The notes beneath the pieces were generated by a model. It was not told the origin of the DNA. It made no database searches and saw only the letters and a list, made by a program, of their open reading frames with translations. Positions 7,580 through 15,683 of a stretch of DNA of 32,916 nucleotides are shown in pieces. Origin of the DNA: Flavobacteriaceae bacterium (GTDB lineage Bacteria; Bacteroidota; Bacteroidia; Flavobacteriales; Flavobacteriaceae); contig JAKITY010000009.1 in the NCBI GenBank assembly GCA_021647835.1, positions 1-32,916 on the forward strand, given 5' to 3'. The first letter of the stretch is position 1, and each line of letters begins with the position of its first letter. The translations under genes were made by a program, and so were the position numbers.

Positions 7580-8641
7580 TTATCGGATTATATATGGATT
7601 TATATTTTCGTAATTCCGTTTTATAAAATTAAGGGCACTTGAAACAATTTCACCCATATTTTTTGATCTTCTAAAACAGATATCTTTGGTTAAATCGAAT
7701 AATTCATCTTTTAATTCTTTAATTTTTGAAGGTGTAGAAAGAGTGTCATTCTTCATGCAATCTAATAAATCACTCAGTCTATCATATTCACTTGAGGCTC
7801 TTTTTGCCAATAATGAGCGTTCTTCATTTTTATATTGCTCCATAGATTCCTCTTGCAATAAATCTAAAGTCATATGTACAATTTTATTATTCTCTTTTAA
7901 AAATTGAGGTTTATATACTTTAGAATTACCTTCAAAAGATTGTTGGTCAAAGTCAATGGCTCTAATTCTGTAATCTATCCTGTCAAAATCATGCGTTATT
8001 ACAAACACATAATTATATGAGCGCATATCGCCAAGAAGCCTAATAAAACAACGTTCGTTAAACTTTACAAATTCTTTAGCAATAGCCATTTTATCTTGAT
8101 CCGAGCAATTGTCAAGATTTTCATTAATAAATGTATCTCCAGGAATTCCAGAAATATGTTCTTCAATAATAGTATCACCATGAACTAAAAAGTTGATATG
8201 ATTTGGTGAAAGGATATGTTCTAATTCCAAGCCATAAATACGCGAAGCATCGGCTTTTTTGATATATAAATAGACATAATTATCATTGAGAATATTTCTT
8301 ACTTTTATTCTAAATGGTTTTGTGTTTCCAAAGGTGCAAAAGTCAATGGCGTCAATGGTAATATACTGTAAGGCCTCATCACTACCATCAGCATGTAAAA
8401 TAGTGTACATGCGTTTTAGACTCATTTCTATTTCATTGCGTTCATGTTCGGCAAAATATGTACTAATCCATAGAGTATCATTTCCATACTTGTCATAAAT
8501 CTCAACAGCGCCTTGAAAACGCAATAAATCTTCATAATAAATAGGAATTTTTATGTTTCTGCTATGTTCGGTTAAATAATCAGATAACTGCTCATTTATA
8601 GGATACGCAGGTTTCTTCTTTGACATCAATTTTTTATCCAT
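7580..8641 (-). CDS. Uncharacterised protein with kinase-fold-like motifs, upstream of pyc
   Basis: A 353-aa cytoplasmic protein without signal peptide. I do not recognise a named family. Several motifs are spaced as in protein-kinase/aminoglycoside-phosphotransferase folds: a lysine in VYLYIKK (K128/129), LELEHILSPNHINFL resembling helix C plus the following strand (E139 or E141), a hinge-like IIEEHISG (159-165), GDMRSYN with D205 and N210 five residues apart as in HRDxxxxN, and RAIDFD with D230 where the DFG aspartate would be. The N-terminal 110 residues and the helical C-terminus are separate. No glycine-rich loop is obvious. It lies 16 bases upstream of pyc, so a link to carboxylase control is possible but speculative. 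Confidence 0.6.
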   Translation of the reverse strand: MDKKLMSKKKPAYPINEQLSDYLTEHSRNIKIPIYYEDLLRFQGAVEIYDKYGNDTLWISTYFAEHERNEIEMSLKRMYTILHADGSDEALQYITIDAIDFCTFGNTKPFRIKVRNILNDNYVYLYIKKADASRIYGLELEHILSPNHINFLVHGDTIIEEHISGIPGDTFINENLDNCSDQDKMAIAKEFVKFNERCFIRLLGDMRSYNYVFVITHDFDRIDYRIRAIDFDQQSFEGNSKVYKPQFLKENNKIVHMTLDLLQEESMEQYKNEERSLLAKRASSEYDRLSDLLDCMKNDTLSTPSKIKELKDELFDLTKDICFRRSKNMGEIVSSALNFIKRNYENINPYIIR

Positions 8642-8665
8642 TCTATCTTTGTGAAAAAGTCGTTT

Positions 8666-8696
8666 TAAAGATAGTAGGAATTTATTGATAAAACAA
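8666..8696 (-). promoter_or_regulatory. Probable promoter of the kinase-like gene and pyc
   Basis: On the minus strand: TTG (8694-8696), 20 bases, TATCTTTA (8666-8673), one base away from TAnnTTTG. The ATG at 8641 is about 25 bases downstream. Confidence 0.5.
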
Positions 8697-8742
8697 AAAA
8701 CGATGCAAGTAATAAATTTATAGGTGCTGTTTTAATACTTTT

Positions 8743-10041
8743 TTATTTTTCAGTATAACTAACCCTTAAAATTATATAACCTAGAACGCCAGAAACTAAT
8801 GAGCCTATTATAATTCCGACTTTTGCTGAATCAATATTTATGGAGTTACCATGAAAGGCTAAGTTATCAATAAAAATGGACATAGTAAATCCAACACCTG
8901 CAATTGCTGCAATACCAATTATTTGTTTAAAGTTAACTGCTTTTGGTAATTGTGTAATTTTTAATTTTATACCTAAGTAAGAGAATAGAGCAACACCAAT
9001 AAATTTACCTGCAAATAGGCTAATAGCAATATTCATAAGTAGTGATGTGTCATAATTAGAGTTGGCACTAATTTTAACTCCAGCATTTGAAAGTGCAAAT
9101 ATTGGAAGGATAAAATATGCTGCCCAATCATGTAGAGTGTGTTCTAAATGTTGTAATGGCGATCGAACTTTGAATGTTAAATCTTCTAGATTATCAACAA
9201 GTACAAGTTGTTTTTTTGTAAGTAAACGGTTGTTTTTTTTATCGGATGAAGTGGCTATTTTAGTAGAGAGGATTGTTAGTTTTTTTGAATAAGATTTAAT
9301 ATCAACACGTTGTCTAATAGGGATTGTAAACGCTAATAAAACTCCTGCGATTGTTGGATGTATTCCAGATTTTAAAAATAAAAACCAAATGATTATTGTA
9401 AAGAAAACGCTTATTTCTTTGGTGTATTTATCTTTGTAAGAAAGTAAAACTAAAATACCTAAGAGTATAAAGGCGTATAAAATTAGCATCCAATAAATGG
9501 TTGAACTGTAGAAAATTGCGATGACTAAAACTGCGGCAATATCGTCAATAATGGCAAAGGCTGTTAAAAATAATTTTAGGCTTAACGGAACTCGCTTTCC
9601 AAGTAAACTCAAAATTGCTAAAGCAAAAGCAATGTCTGTAGCCATAGGGATTCCCCAACCTCTTGTTGTTTCAGGGTTTTGATTGAGAATTAAATATAAA
9701 GCGATTGGTACAATAACACCTCCTAAAGCAGCAATAAGTGGAAATGCCATTTTTTTCATAGAATTTAATTCGCCAATTAACAACTCTCGTTTTAATTCTA
9801 ATCCTATCAAAAAAAAGAAAATAGCCATCAATCCATCATTAATCCAAAGGATTAATGGCTTCTTTAATTCAAAATCTTGAAAACTTATCCCAATTTTATA
9901 CTGCCATAAAGTTTCGTAAGAACTTGCATACGGAGAGTTGGCCCAAATTAAGGCAATAATTGTTGCTCCAAAAAGCAGTATTCCACTAAGGCTTTCGACT
10001 TTTACAAATTTTTGAAATGGTGTTAAACTTCTTTTTAGCAT
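8743..10041 (-). CDS. nhaA: Na+/H+ antiporter NhaA
   Basis: A 432-aa inner membrane protein with about 12 hydrophobic segments. Diagnostic stretches are visible: NDGLMAIFFFLIGLELKREL, MATDIAFALAILSLLGKR with the conserved Asp, LTAFAIIDDIAAVLVIA with the paired transport aspartates, and GVGFTMSIFIDNLAF near the C-terminus. The family exchanges one cytoplasmic Na+ for two H+ and governs salt and alkaline tolerance. It is longer than the E. coli protein (388 aa) because of a hydrophilic loop of about 50 residues (SKKLTILSTKIATSSDKKNN). The gene is the last of a same-strand run (tetR-like, carbonic anhydrase, DUF2490, nhaA) but has its own -7 box at 10088-10095. Confidence 0.96.
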   Translation of the reverse strand: MLKRSLTPFQKFVKVESLSGILLFGATIIALIWANSPYASSYETLWQYKIGISFQDFELKKPLILWINDGLMAIFFFLIGLELKRELLIGELNSMKKMAFPLIAALGGVIVPIALYLILNQNPETTRGWGIPMATDIAFALAILSLLGKRVPLSLKLFLTAFAIIDDIAAVLVIAIFYSSTIYWMLILYAFILLGILVLLSYKDKYTKEISVFFTIIIWFLFLKSGIHPTIAGVLLAFTIPIRQRVDIKSYSKKLTILSTKIATSSDKKNNRLLTKKQLVLVDNLEDLTFKVRSPLQHLEHTLHDWAAYFILPIFALSNAGVKISANSNYDTSLLMNIAISLFAGKFIGVALFSYLGIKLKITQLPKAVNFKQIIGIAAIAGVGFTMSIFIDNLAFHGNSINIDSAKVGIIIGSLVSGVLGYIILRVSYTEK

Positions 10042-10087
10042 ATAATTTAGTACGGCTTTTTCACCTATTTATTATTGTTTATAGTCA

Positions 10088-10095
10088 CAAAGGTA
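10088..10095 (-). promoter_or_regulatory. Candidate -7 box upstream of nhaA
   Basis: On the minus strand TACCTTTG matches TAnnTTTG exactly, 46 bases before the nhaA ATG. No good TTTG is found at the expected -33 distance, so this is only moderately supported. Confidence 0.45.
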
Positions 10096-10106
10096 CGAAT
10101 TATTGT

Positions 10107-10805
10107 TTAAAATTTATGATGAAGACTTAATTGAACCTGACCTTTACTTAAATTATTAGTTGTTTGTTCCATATAACCAAGTTGCATTTTCATTTTTTTT
10201 GATAATACATAGCCAAAAGCACCATAAGTTCTATTGACAGCAAATATTTCTACAGTATTATCATCGCCAATATTTCTCTCTCCATTTAAAAATATTTCAT
10301 TATATAATGATAAATAAACAGTTCCTTTATCCATCTCTTTTTTGTTAAGAGGAATAGTTAGAAATAAATTATACCTGTAACGAGTTCTAAAATCTTGATT
10401 TTCTATAAACCTTTGTTCGTATCTAAATCTATGTTTTAAGTAAACTCTACGTCCTATTTTTTGAGGTAAAACAATTTCTTGATAAATACGGCTTTCTGTT
10501 TTTGTATCATTACTGTCTCCATAAACTCCAGAGGTAATGTGTCCGTAACCTAAAGCAAATTTAATATTTGCATTTTTAGGTTTATAAGTTACTGCACCTC
10601 TTAATAATAGTTGTTGTAAATCGCCAATTGCGTTCCAATTTCTATATTGCACATCACCTTGCAGTCCAAATGGACTATCTTTTATGTCTGTATTCCATAA
10701 ATACATATACCAAGAACCTGATTTGTTTTCATCTACTTGTGCTACTATATTTGATGTTAAAAAGAAGCAAAATAAAAAGGATAAAATTAGATGTGTATTT
10801 TTCAT
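10107..10805 (-). CDS. DUF2490 outer membrane-type protein
   Basis: A 232-aa protein with a signal peptide (MKNTHLILSFLFCFFLTSNIVA). The mature part consists of alternating amphipathic strands (SGSWYMYLWNTDI, FGLQGDVQYRNW, LKHRFRYEQRF, YRYNLFLTIPLN, GTVYLSLYNEIFL) ending in VQLSLHHKF with an aromatic C-terminus. This is the DUF2490 pattern and fits a small outer-membrane beta-barrel. Function unknown. A stem-loop separates it from the upstream carbonic anhydrase gene, and no independent promoter is obvious. It may be expressed by read-through at reduced level. Confidence 0.85.
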   Translation of the reverse strand: MKNTHLILSFLFCFFLTSNIVAQVDENKSGSWYMYLWNTDIKDSPFGLQGDVQYRNWNAIGDLQQLLLRGAVTYKPKNANIKFALGYGHITSGVYGDSNDTKTESRIYQEIVLPQKIGRRVYLKHRFRYEQRFIENQDFRTRYRYNLFLTIPLNKKEMDKGTVYLSLYNEIFLNGERNIGDDNTVEIFAVNRTYGAFGYVLSKKMKMQLGYMEQTTNNLSKGQVQLSLHHKF

Positions 10806-10818
10806 TTATTAAAATTTA

Positions 10819-10853
10819 AAAAGCAATAAAATTGAAATAATTTTATTGCTTTT
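10819..10853 (-). terminator. Stem-loop between carbonic anhydrase and DUF2490 genes
   Basis: A 15-bp perfect stem (AAAAGCAATAAAATT with its complement) around a 5-base loop, followed on the minus strand by a T-rich run. It lies 21 bases after the carbonic anhydrase stop and 13 bases before the DUF2490 ATG. It is therefore either a terminator or an attenuator allowing partial read-through. Confidence 0.65.
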
Positions 10854-10874
10854 ATATTATTATATAACTAGTTT

Positions 10875-11693
10875 TTAATTAGATTGTCCAACAGTTCTAC
10901 CATTTAAAGGCATAATTGGTCTATAGTTACTATTTAATATTTTTGAAAATTGTGCTATTTGTTCTTTTGATGCAGTTAAAGGTGTTTTTAACACGTGCCA
11001 GTTAACTACTTCTGAACAAGGTGGTGTTGTTAAAGACCCTTGATAATTGTAATAATTTTTATCCGAAGGAAATAGACTTAGAACATCCACCATATCTTCT
11101 GATTTGAATTCTCCTTTTGATGTAGGAAACTTATCTAAATATTTGGAAAATAATTTATTGGGTTTGCCTTCTTCAAACATCATACCTAATACTGCATACT
11201 CTGTAGCAGAATGCTGGTGTACAAAATGAACTTCTATAGGATAATACTTGCCATTAATAGTATGTTCACTTTTTGCGTGATAATGAAATTGTAATAATTT
11301 ATAATCCTTACCATTTAAATCTACTGTGTTTTCTCCAGTAATATTAAATTGGACAGTATGTCCATTATTAACAATGTTTATTGCTGATTTTGCATAATTA
11401 AATTTTGGAGCTACTAACTTACTTTCTTTAGAAATGTTTGAAGTCACAATATTAATTGGTGATTGTGATTTCCCACCACAATCAGCAAATCCATCACATA
11501 AGTCTTTCCAATTTTCTGGGCCTTTTTCACCTTTGTGGTGCGACCAATGCACTTCGTTACAGTCTTTTTTGGAAACCTTAAGAGACTCTTCGACTTCAGG
11601 TTTAGGAGTTTCTGCTTTTTTGGTTTCATTTTTACAAGAACCAAAAAGCATTAATACTGTTACAATTGCGATTACATTTAGTGTTTTTTTCAT
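10875..11693 (-). CDS. Alpha-class carbonic anhydrase lipoprotein
   Basis: A 272-aa protein. The N-terminus MKKTLNVIAIVTVLMLFGSCKN has a lipobox (LFGSC), so it is likely a lipid-anchored envelope protein. Alpha-CA motifs appear in order: HWSHHKGEKGPENW, SQSPINIV, LLQFHYHAKSEHTING (first two zinc histidines in HYH), IEVHFVHQH (third zinc histidine), and YQGSLTTPPCSEVVNWHVL near the active-site wall. Two Cys residues (in FADCGG and TPPCSE) may form the family disulfide. It interconverts CO2 and bicarbonate in the envelope. It starts 21 bases after the TetR-type regulator and is probably controlled by it. Bicarbonate is also the substrate of the nearby pyruvate carboxylase, though that link is only suggestive. 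Confidence 0.96.
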   Translation of the reverse strand: MKKTLNVIAIVTVLMLFGSCKNETKKAETPKPEVEESLKVSKKDCNEVHWSHHKGEKGPENWKDLCDGFADCGGKSQSPINIVTSNISKESKLVAPKFNYAKSAINIVNNGHTVQFNITGENTVDLNGKDYKLLQFHYHAKSEHTINGKYYPIEVHFVHQHSATEYAVLGMMFEEGKPNKLFSKYLDKFPTSKGEFKSEDMVDVLSLFPSDKNYYNYQGSLTTPPCSEVVNWHVLKTPLTASKEQIAQFSKILNSNYRPIMPLNGRTVGQSN

Positions 11694-11714
11694 TTTTGTT
11701 ATTATTTATTGTGA

Positions 11715-12383
11715 TTAAGAAATTAGTTTAAAAATTAATTTGTTGTAAAAATTTGATATTGAATCTTTATTTTTTTTTGTATCTGTTAATGATGGTAAAT
11801 GTTCGGAATAATAGTGCTGTTGTTGTGCCCCTTCGATAACTGTTGTAATCAGCATATGTGGATATTCAAAAGTAGGATTCACCTCTAATATTAATGTTGA
11901 AACACGATTTATTACATCTTTATAAGATTCAAAATAGCCTTTTTTATTTTCAATATCTACATCAATAGAATGATATGCTTTTACTGATTCGGTAATAATA
12001 ATTTTATTGAGTAATACTTCATTTACATAAGAAAAGGAATTGTCAATCAAAATAGGTTTTGTGAGGATGTCAATAGCGTTTTTTAATTTTTCTTCTGACG
12101 ATTTTATATTGAGCGTAGCCAAAGCAATTTTATAAACAGTCCAACTCCAATACCAACTTGTAAGATAAATAAGGAGCATGTGCTTGTTGTTAAAATACCG
12201 ATATACTGAACTTTCTGGTGAATTGATTTTTTGACTTAATTTTTTAAAAGTAAATTTTTCAAAACCAATTTCATTAATGAGTTCAATGCTATATGTAATG
12301 ATATTTCTACCTAAATCTGAGGAGTCAGGGTCTTTAGTGTAGAGCACAGAGTTTATAGTGATATTGATGTTTAAATCAATCAT
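11715..12383 (-). CDS. TetR-family transcriptional regulator
   Basis: A 222-aa protein. An N-terminal helix-turn-helix spans about residues 24-70: GRNIITYSIELINEIGFEKFTFKKLSQKI, then SPESSVYRYFNNKHMLLIYL, the typical TetR recognition helix with YRYF. The rest is helical and would hold the ligand/dimer domain. It is followed after 21 bases by the alpha-carbonic anhydrase gene. A perfect 13-bp palindrome lies between the -33 and -7 boxes of its own promoter, which fits autorepression. The ligand is unknown. Confidence 0.88.
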   Translation of the reverse strand: MIDLNINITINSVLYTKDPDSSDLGRNIITYSIELINEIGFEKFTFKKLSQKINSPESSVYRYFNNKHMLLIYLTSWYWSWTVYKIALATLNIKSSEEKLKNAIDILTKPILIDNSFSYVNEVLLNKIIITESVKAYHSIDVDIENKKGYFESYKDVINRVSTLILEVNPTFEYPHMLITTVIEGAQQQHYYSEHLPSLTDTKKNKDSISNFYNKLIFKLIS

Positions 12384-12399
12384 GTAATATTAGTTTATG

Positions 12400-12432
12400 C
12401 AAATATAATAGTATTACTATCATTCGCGCAAA
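12400..12432 (-). promoter_or_regulatory. Consensus promoter of the tetR-like/carbonic anhydrase operon
   Basis: On the minus strand: TTTG (12429-12432), a 21-base spacer, TATATTTG (12400-12407). Both boxes match the Bacteroidetes consensus exactly, 17 bases from the ATG. Confidence 0.75.
12408..12420. promoter_or_regulatory. Candidate TetR operator palindrome
   Basis: ATAGTA-T-TACTAT is a perfect inverted repeat that fills the spacer immediately next to the -7 box. A dimer bound here would block RNA polymerase, the usual autorepression geometry for TetR regulators. Confidence 0.55.
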
Positions 12433-12456
12433 TATTACTGTTGTTTTTTTAAAATA

Positions 12457-12487
12457 AATAAGCCGCTCCTCTTTGGAGCGGCTTATT
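12457..12487. terminator. Strong terminator after htpG
   Basis: A 13-bp perfect stem (AATAAGCCGCTCC / GGAGCGGCTTATT) with the loop TCTTT, 33 bases past the htpG stop, followed on the minus strand by a T-rich run. It insulates htpG from the TetR operon promoter. Confidence 0.85.
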
Positions 12488-12519
12488 CTAAATTGTTTAA
12501 AATTATAACAGTTTAAAAT

Positions 12520-14430
12520 CTATTTCACCATTTCAAAACTACGCTTAATAAATTCGGTCAATTCTTCGCCGTGCAATAGGTTTTGCGATAATTTTGCCAA
12601 ATCAAATGTTTGTTTGATTAAACGCTCTTGCTTTTTAGCAGTTTTAGTGTTTAGAATTTCGTTGACCAATTCATTATTAGTATTTACAACTAAATTATAC
12701 ATGTCGGGGAAATTACTCATTCCCATCATTCCGCCACCGCCACCAGACGCTTGCATTTCTTTCATTCTACGCATAAATTCTGGTTGCGTAATAATAAAAG
12801 GATTGGCGTTAGAATCCATTGCTTCTAACTGAATTGTATAAGTTTCTTTTGGAATATTGGTTTCTAATACTGTTTTTAATTTTTCTTGCTCTTCATCGGA
12901 TAATTTAGAGATTTTTACCTCATCTTTTTTAATCAAATTATCAATATGATCGCCATCTACACGTACAAAAGAAATGTTTTCTTTACTCGTTTCTAATTTC
13001 TGAATTAAATGAGAAACAATAGGAGAATCTAATAATAATACTTCATATCCTTTCTCTTTTGCAGTCTGAATATAACTGTGTTGTGTTTTCTTGTCAGATG
13101 CGTATAAAACTACCGTTTTACCGTCTTTATCAGTTTGATTTTCTTTGATTTTTTCTAATAACTCATCAAAAATAAAATAACTGCCATCAACTGTTGGATA
13201 CAGCACAAATTTATCGGCTTTTTCAAAGAATTTATCTTCGGATAGCATTCCGTATTCAATAATAATTTTAACATCTTCCCATTTTTCTTCAAATGCTTTT
13301 CTGTCATTTTTGAATAGACTTGCCAATTTGTCTGCCACTTTTCTAGTGATATAAGACGAAATCTTTTTTACGGCAGCATCTGTTTGTAAATAACTACGAG
13401 ATACATTTAATGGAATATCTGGAGAATCTATAACGCCACGAAGCATTTGTAAAAAATCTGGCACAATTCCTTCTACATTATCCGTTACAAATACTTGATT
13501 TTGATACAATTGGATTCTATCTTTTTGAACATCTATATTTTTGCTAATTTTAGGAAAATATAAAATTCCTGTTAGATTAAACGGATAATCAACATTCAAA
13601 TGAATATTAAATAAAGGCTCTTCAAACTGCATTGGATACAACTCTCTATAAAAAGATTTGTAATCTTCGTCTTTCAATTCACTTGGTTGTTTTGTCCACG
13701 CAGGATTTGGATTGTTAACAATATTATCTACGTTTATTTTTTTCTGAGATTCCGTAGTTTCTTTGCCGTCTTTATCTTTTGTAGTTTTTGGCGTATGCTT
13801 TGGGTCATTTACCTCTTTTGTTCCGAATTTAATCGGAATTGGCATAAACTTATTGTATTTTGATAAGAGTTCTTTAATTCTTGCTTCTTCTAGAAACTCT
13901 GTAGAATCATCATCAATATGTAAAACAATTTCTGTTCCTCTTTCTTTTCTGTCCGTTTCTTCAAGTGTGTATTTTGGACTTCCATCGCATTCCCAACGCA
14001 CTGCTTTAGTTCCTTTTTTGAATGATTTTGTAAAGATTTCAACCTTTTCAGCAACCATAAATGCGGAGTAAAATCCAAGACCAAAATGTCCAATGATTCC
14101 AGTATCTGCGTCTTTATATTTTTCTACAAATTCTTCTGCTCCCGAAAAGGCTACTTGATTGATGTATTTTTCTACTTCTTCGGAAGTCATTCCAACTCCT
14201 TGATCTATAATTCTAAGTTGTTTTTTCTTTTTATCAATTTTCACTTCAATCATTGGAGTGCCAATATCGCCTTTAACTTCACCAAGTGTAGAAAGGTGTT
14301 TTAGTTTGAGCGTTGCATCCGTTGCATTTGAAATTAATTCTCGTAAAAAGATTTCATGATCTGAATACAAGAATTTTTTTATGATAGGAAAAATATTTTC
14401 TGCTGTTACATTAATGTTTCCAGTTGCCAT
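12520..14430 (-). CDS. htpG: Molecular chaperone HtpG (Hsp90)
   Basis: A 636-aa cytoplasmic chaperone. The GHKL ATPase domain is at the N-terminus: FLRELISNATDATLKLKHLS with the catalytic Glu and Asn, IIDQGVGMT, and GHFGLGFYSAFMVA. The middle domain contains DYPFNLTGILYFPKI and QNQVFVTDNVEGIVPDFLQMLRG followed by LNVSRSYLQTD. The C-terminal dimerisation domain ends in TEFIKRSFEMVK. A glycine/methionine-rich insert (SGGGGGMMGMSNFPDMYN, about residues 565-582) is present. The gene is monocistronic, divergent from the FabH gene, with a strong terminator. The minus-strand upstream region has two TGTCA repeats over a weak promoter. Confidence 0.98.
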   Translation of the reverse strand: MATGNINVTAENIFPIIKKFLYSDHEIFLRELISNATDATLKLKHLSTLGEVKGDIGTPMIEVKIDKKKKQLRIIDQGVGMTSEEVEKYINQVAFSGAEEFVEKYKDADTGIIGHFGLGFYSAFMVAEKVEIFTKSFKKGTKAVRWECDGSPKYTLEETDRKERGTEIVLHIDDDSTEFLEEARIKELLSKYNKFMPIPIKFGTKEVNDPKHTPKTTKDKDGKETTESQKKINVDNIVNNPNPAWTKQPSELKDEDYKSFYRELYPMQFEEPLFNIHLNVDYPFNLTGILYFPKISKNIDVQKDRIQLYQNQVFVTDNVEGIVPDFLQMLRGVIDSPDIPLNVSRSYLQTDAAVKKISSYITRKVADKLASLFKNDRKAFEEKWEDVKIIIEYGMLSEDKFFEKADKFVLYPTVDGSYFIFDELLEKIKENQTDKDGKTVVLYASDKKTQHSYIQTAKEKGYEVLLLDSPIVSHLIQKLETSKENISFVRVDGDHIDNLIKKDEVKISKLSDEEQEKLKTVLETNIPKETYTIQLEAMDSNANPFIITQPEFMRRMKEMQASGGGGGMMGMSNFPDMYNLVVNTNNELVNEILNTKTAKKQERLIKQTFDLAKLSQNLLHGEELTEFIKRSFEMVK

Positions 14431-14472
14431 ATTGTTTTGTTTTTAAAGTTTTAATTATTGATAAGTAGTAGT

Positions 14473-14512
14473 CAAAAAAAATACCAAAAGATGTTGTTGT
14501 GACAAGATGACA
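14473..14512 (-). promoter_or_regulatory. Candidate htpG promoter with TGTCA direct repeats
   Basis: On the minus strand CTGTCATCTTGTCAC contains two TGTCA copies 8 bases apart (forward 14500-14512). The TTG of the second copy is followed by 19 bases and then TATTTTTTTTG (14473-14483), an imperfect TAnnTTTG box. The repeats would overlap the -33 region and may be a stress-regulator site. Function inferred. Confidence 0.4.
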
Positions 14513-14583
14513 GGGAAAAGGAGATAAAAGGTGTATGGTTAAGGATGATAGTTGTTTTGAATTACGAATTCGAATTTATTTAG

Positions 14584-14591
14584 TAAATTTG
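14584..14591 (+). promoter_or_regulatory. Candidate -7 box for the FabH-type gene
   Basis: TAAATTTG matches TAnnTTTG, 23 bases upstream of the ATG. A TTTG lies 24 bases upstream of it (14556-14559), slightly longer than the usual spacer. Confidence 0.42.
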
Positions 14592-14614
14592 ACATAACAA
14601 AATGAAAATAAAAT

Positions 14615-15616
14615 ATGTATAGTTCAAAAATAACAGGATTAGGATTTTATGTTCCTGACAATGTGGTAACAAATGATGATTTGTCTAAGATTATGGATAC
14701 AAATGACGAATGGATTCAAGAAAGAACAGGAATTAAAGAACGGCGATGGATTCCAGAAGGATCAGATGACACATCTGCAGTTATGGGAGCCAAAGCAGCA
14801 AAAATTGCTATTGAACGTGCTGGATTGACATCTAAGGATATTGATTTTATTGTTTTTGCGACACTAAGTCCAGATTATTTTTTTCCAGGATGTGGTATCC
14901 AAATTCAAGAAATGCTTGAGATGGATACTGTTGGAGCAATTGATATTCGAAATCAATGCTCAGGGTTTGTATATGCCCTTTCTACAGCCGATCAATTTAT
15001 AAAAACAGGAATGTATAAAAACATTTTGGTGATTGGAGCAGAATTTCATTCAAATGGATTAGATAAAACAACTCAAGGAAGAGGAGTTACAGTAATTTTT
15101 GGTGATGGAGCAGGAGCAGCAGTTTTGACACGAGAAGAAGATACTACTAAAGGTATACTTTCAACGCATTTGCACAGTCAAGGTGCTTATGCCGATAAAT
15201 TGATTGTGGAATCACCGAGTATAAGAAATTGGGTGCCAGAATTAATGGCGAATCCTAAAGATACTTCATATTTTCCAGAAATGGATGGCAAGTTTGTGTT
15301 TAAAAATGCAGTTGTACGATTTAGTGAAGTGATTAATGAAGGTTTAGAAAAAAATAATTTAACGGTAGATGATATTGATATGCTAATTCCACATCAAGCA
15401 AACTTAAGAATTTCACAATTTATTCAACGTAAATTTGGACTATCGGATGATCAAGTGTTTAATAATATCCAAAAATATGGTAACACGACAGCAGCATCTA
15501 TTATTATTGCATTGACTGAAGCGTGGGAAAAAGGTAAAGTAAAAGACAATAACTTAGTTGTTTTGGCAGCCTTTGGAAGTGGTTTTACTTGGGGATCTGT
15601 GATTATTCGTTGGTAA
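14615..15616 (+). CDS. Beta-ketoacyl-ACP synthase III family (FabH-type)
   Basis: A 333-aa thiolase-fold enzyme. The catalytic triad is visible: Cys115 in IRNQCSGFVYAL, His in LIPHQANLRI and Asn in YGNTTAASI. The N-terminus has MDTNDEWIQERTGIKERRW, which is typical of KAS III. These enzymes condense an acyl-CoA with malonyl-ACP to start fatty acid synthesis. The protein is some 15 residues longer than E. coli FabH because of the segment GLDKTTQGRGVTVIF, and it stands alone, away from plsX or other fab genes. It may therefore be a second KAS III with a different primer specificity rather than the housekeeping FabH. Confidence 0.92.
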   Translation: MYSSKITGLGFYVPDNVVTNDDLSKIMDTNDEWIQERTGIKERRWIPEGSDDTSAVMGAKAAKIAIERAGLTSKDIDFIVFATLSPDYFFPGCGIQIQEMLEMDTVGAIDIRNQCSGFVYALSTADQFIKTGMYKNILVIGAEFHSNGLDKTTQGRGVTVIFGDGAGAAVLTREEDTTKGILSTHLHSQGAYADKLIVESPSIRNWVPELMANPKDTSYFPEMDGKFVFKNAVVRFSEVINEGLEKNNLTVDDIDMLIPHQANLRISQFIQRKFGLSDDQVFNNIQKYGNTTAASIIIALTEAWEKGKVKDNNLVVLAAFGSGFTWGSVIIRW

Positions 15617-15624
15617 AAAAAACA

Positions 15625-15659
15625 GGAAGGCTCTATATCGTAATGATATAAAGCCTTCC
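15625..15659. terminator. Bidirectional terminator between convergent genes
   Basis: The stem GGAAGGCT-C-TATATC pairs with GATATA-A-AGCCTTCC (14 pairs, one mismatch) around the loop GTAAT. It lies between the FabH-type stop (plus) and the beta-barrel receptor stop (minus). Confidence 0.78.
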
Positions 15660-15683
15660 AAATCAACTTAACTAAAACTAAGT

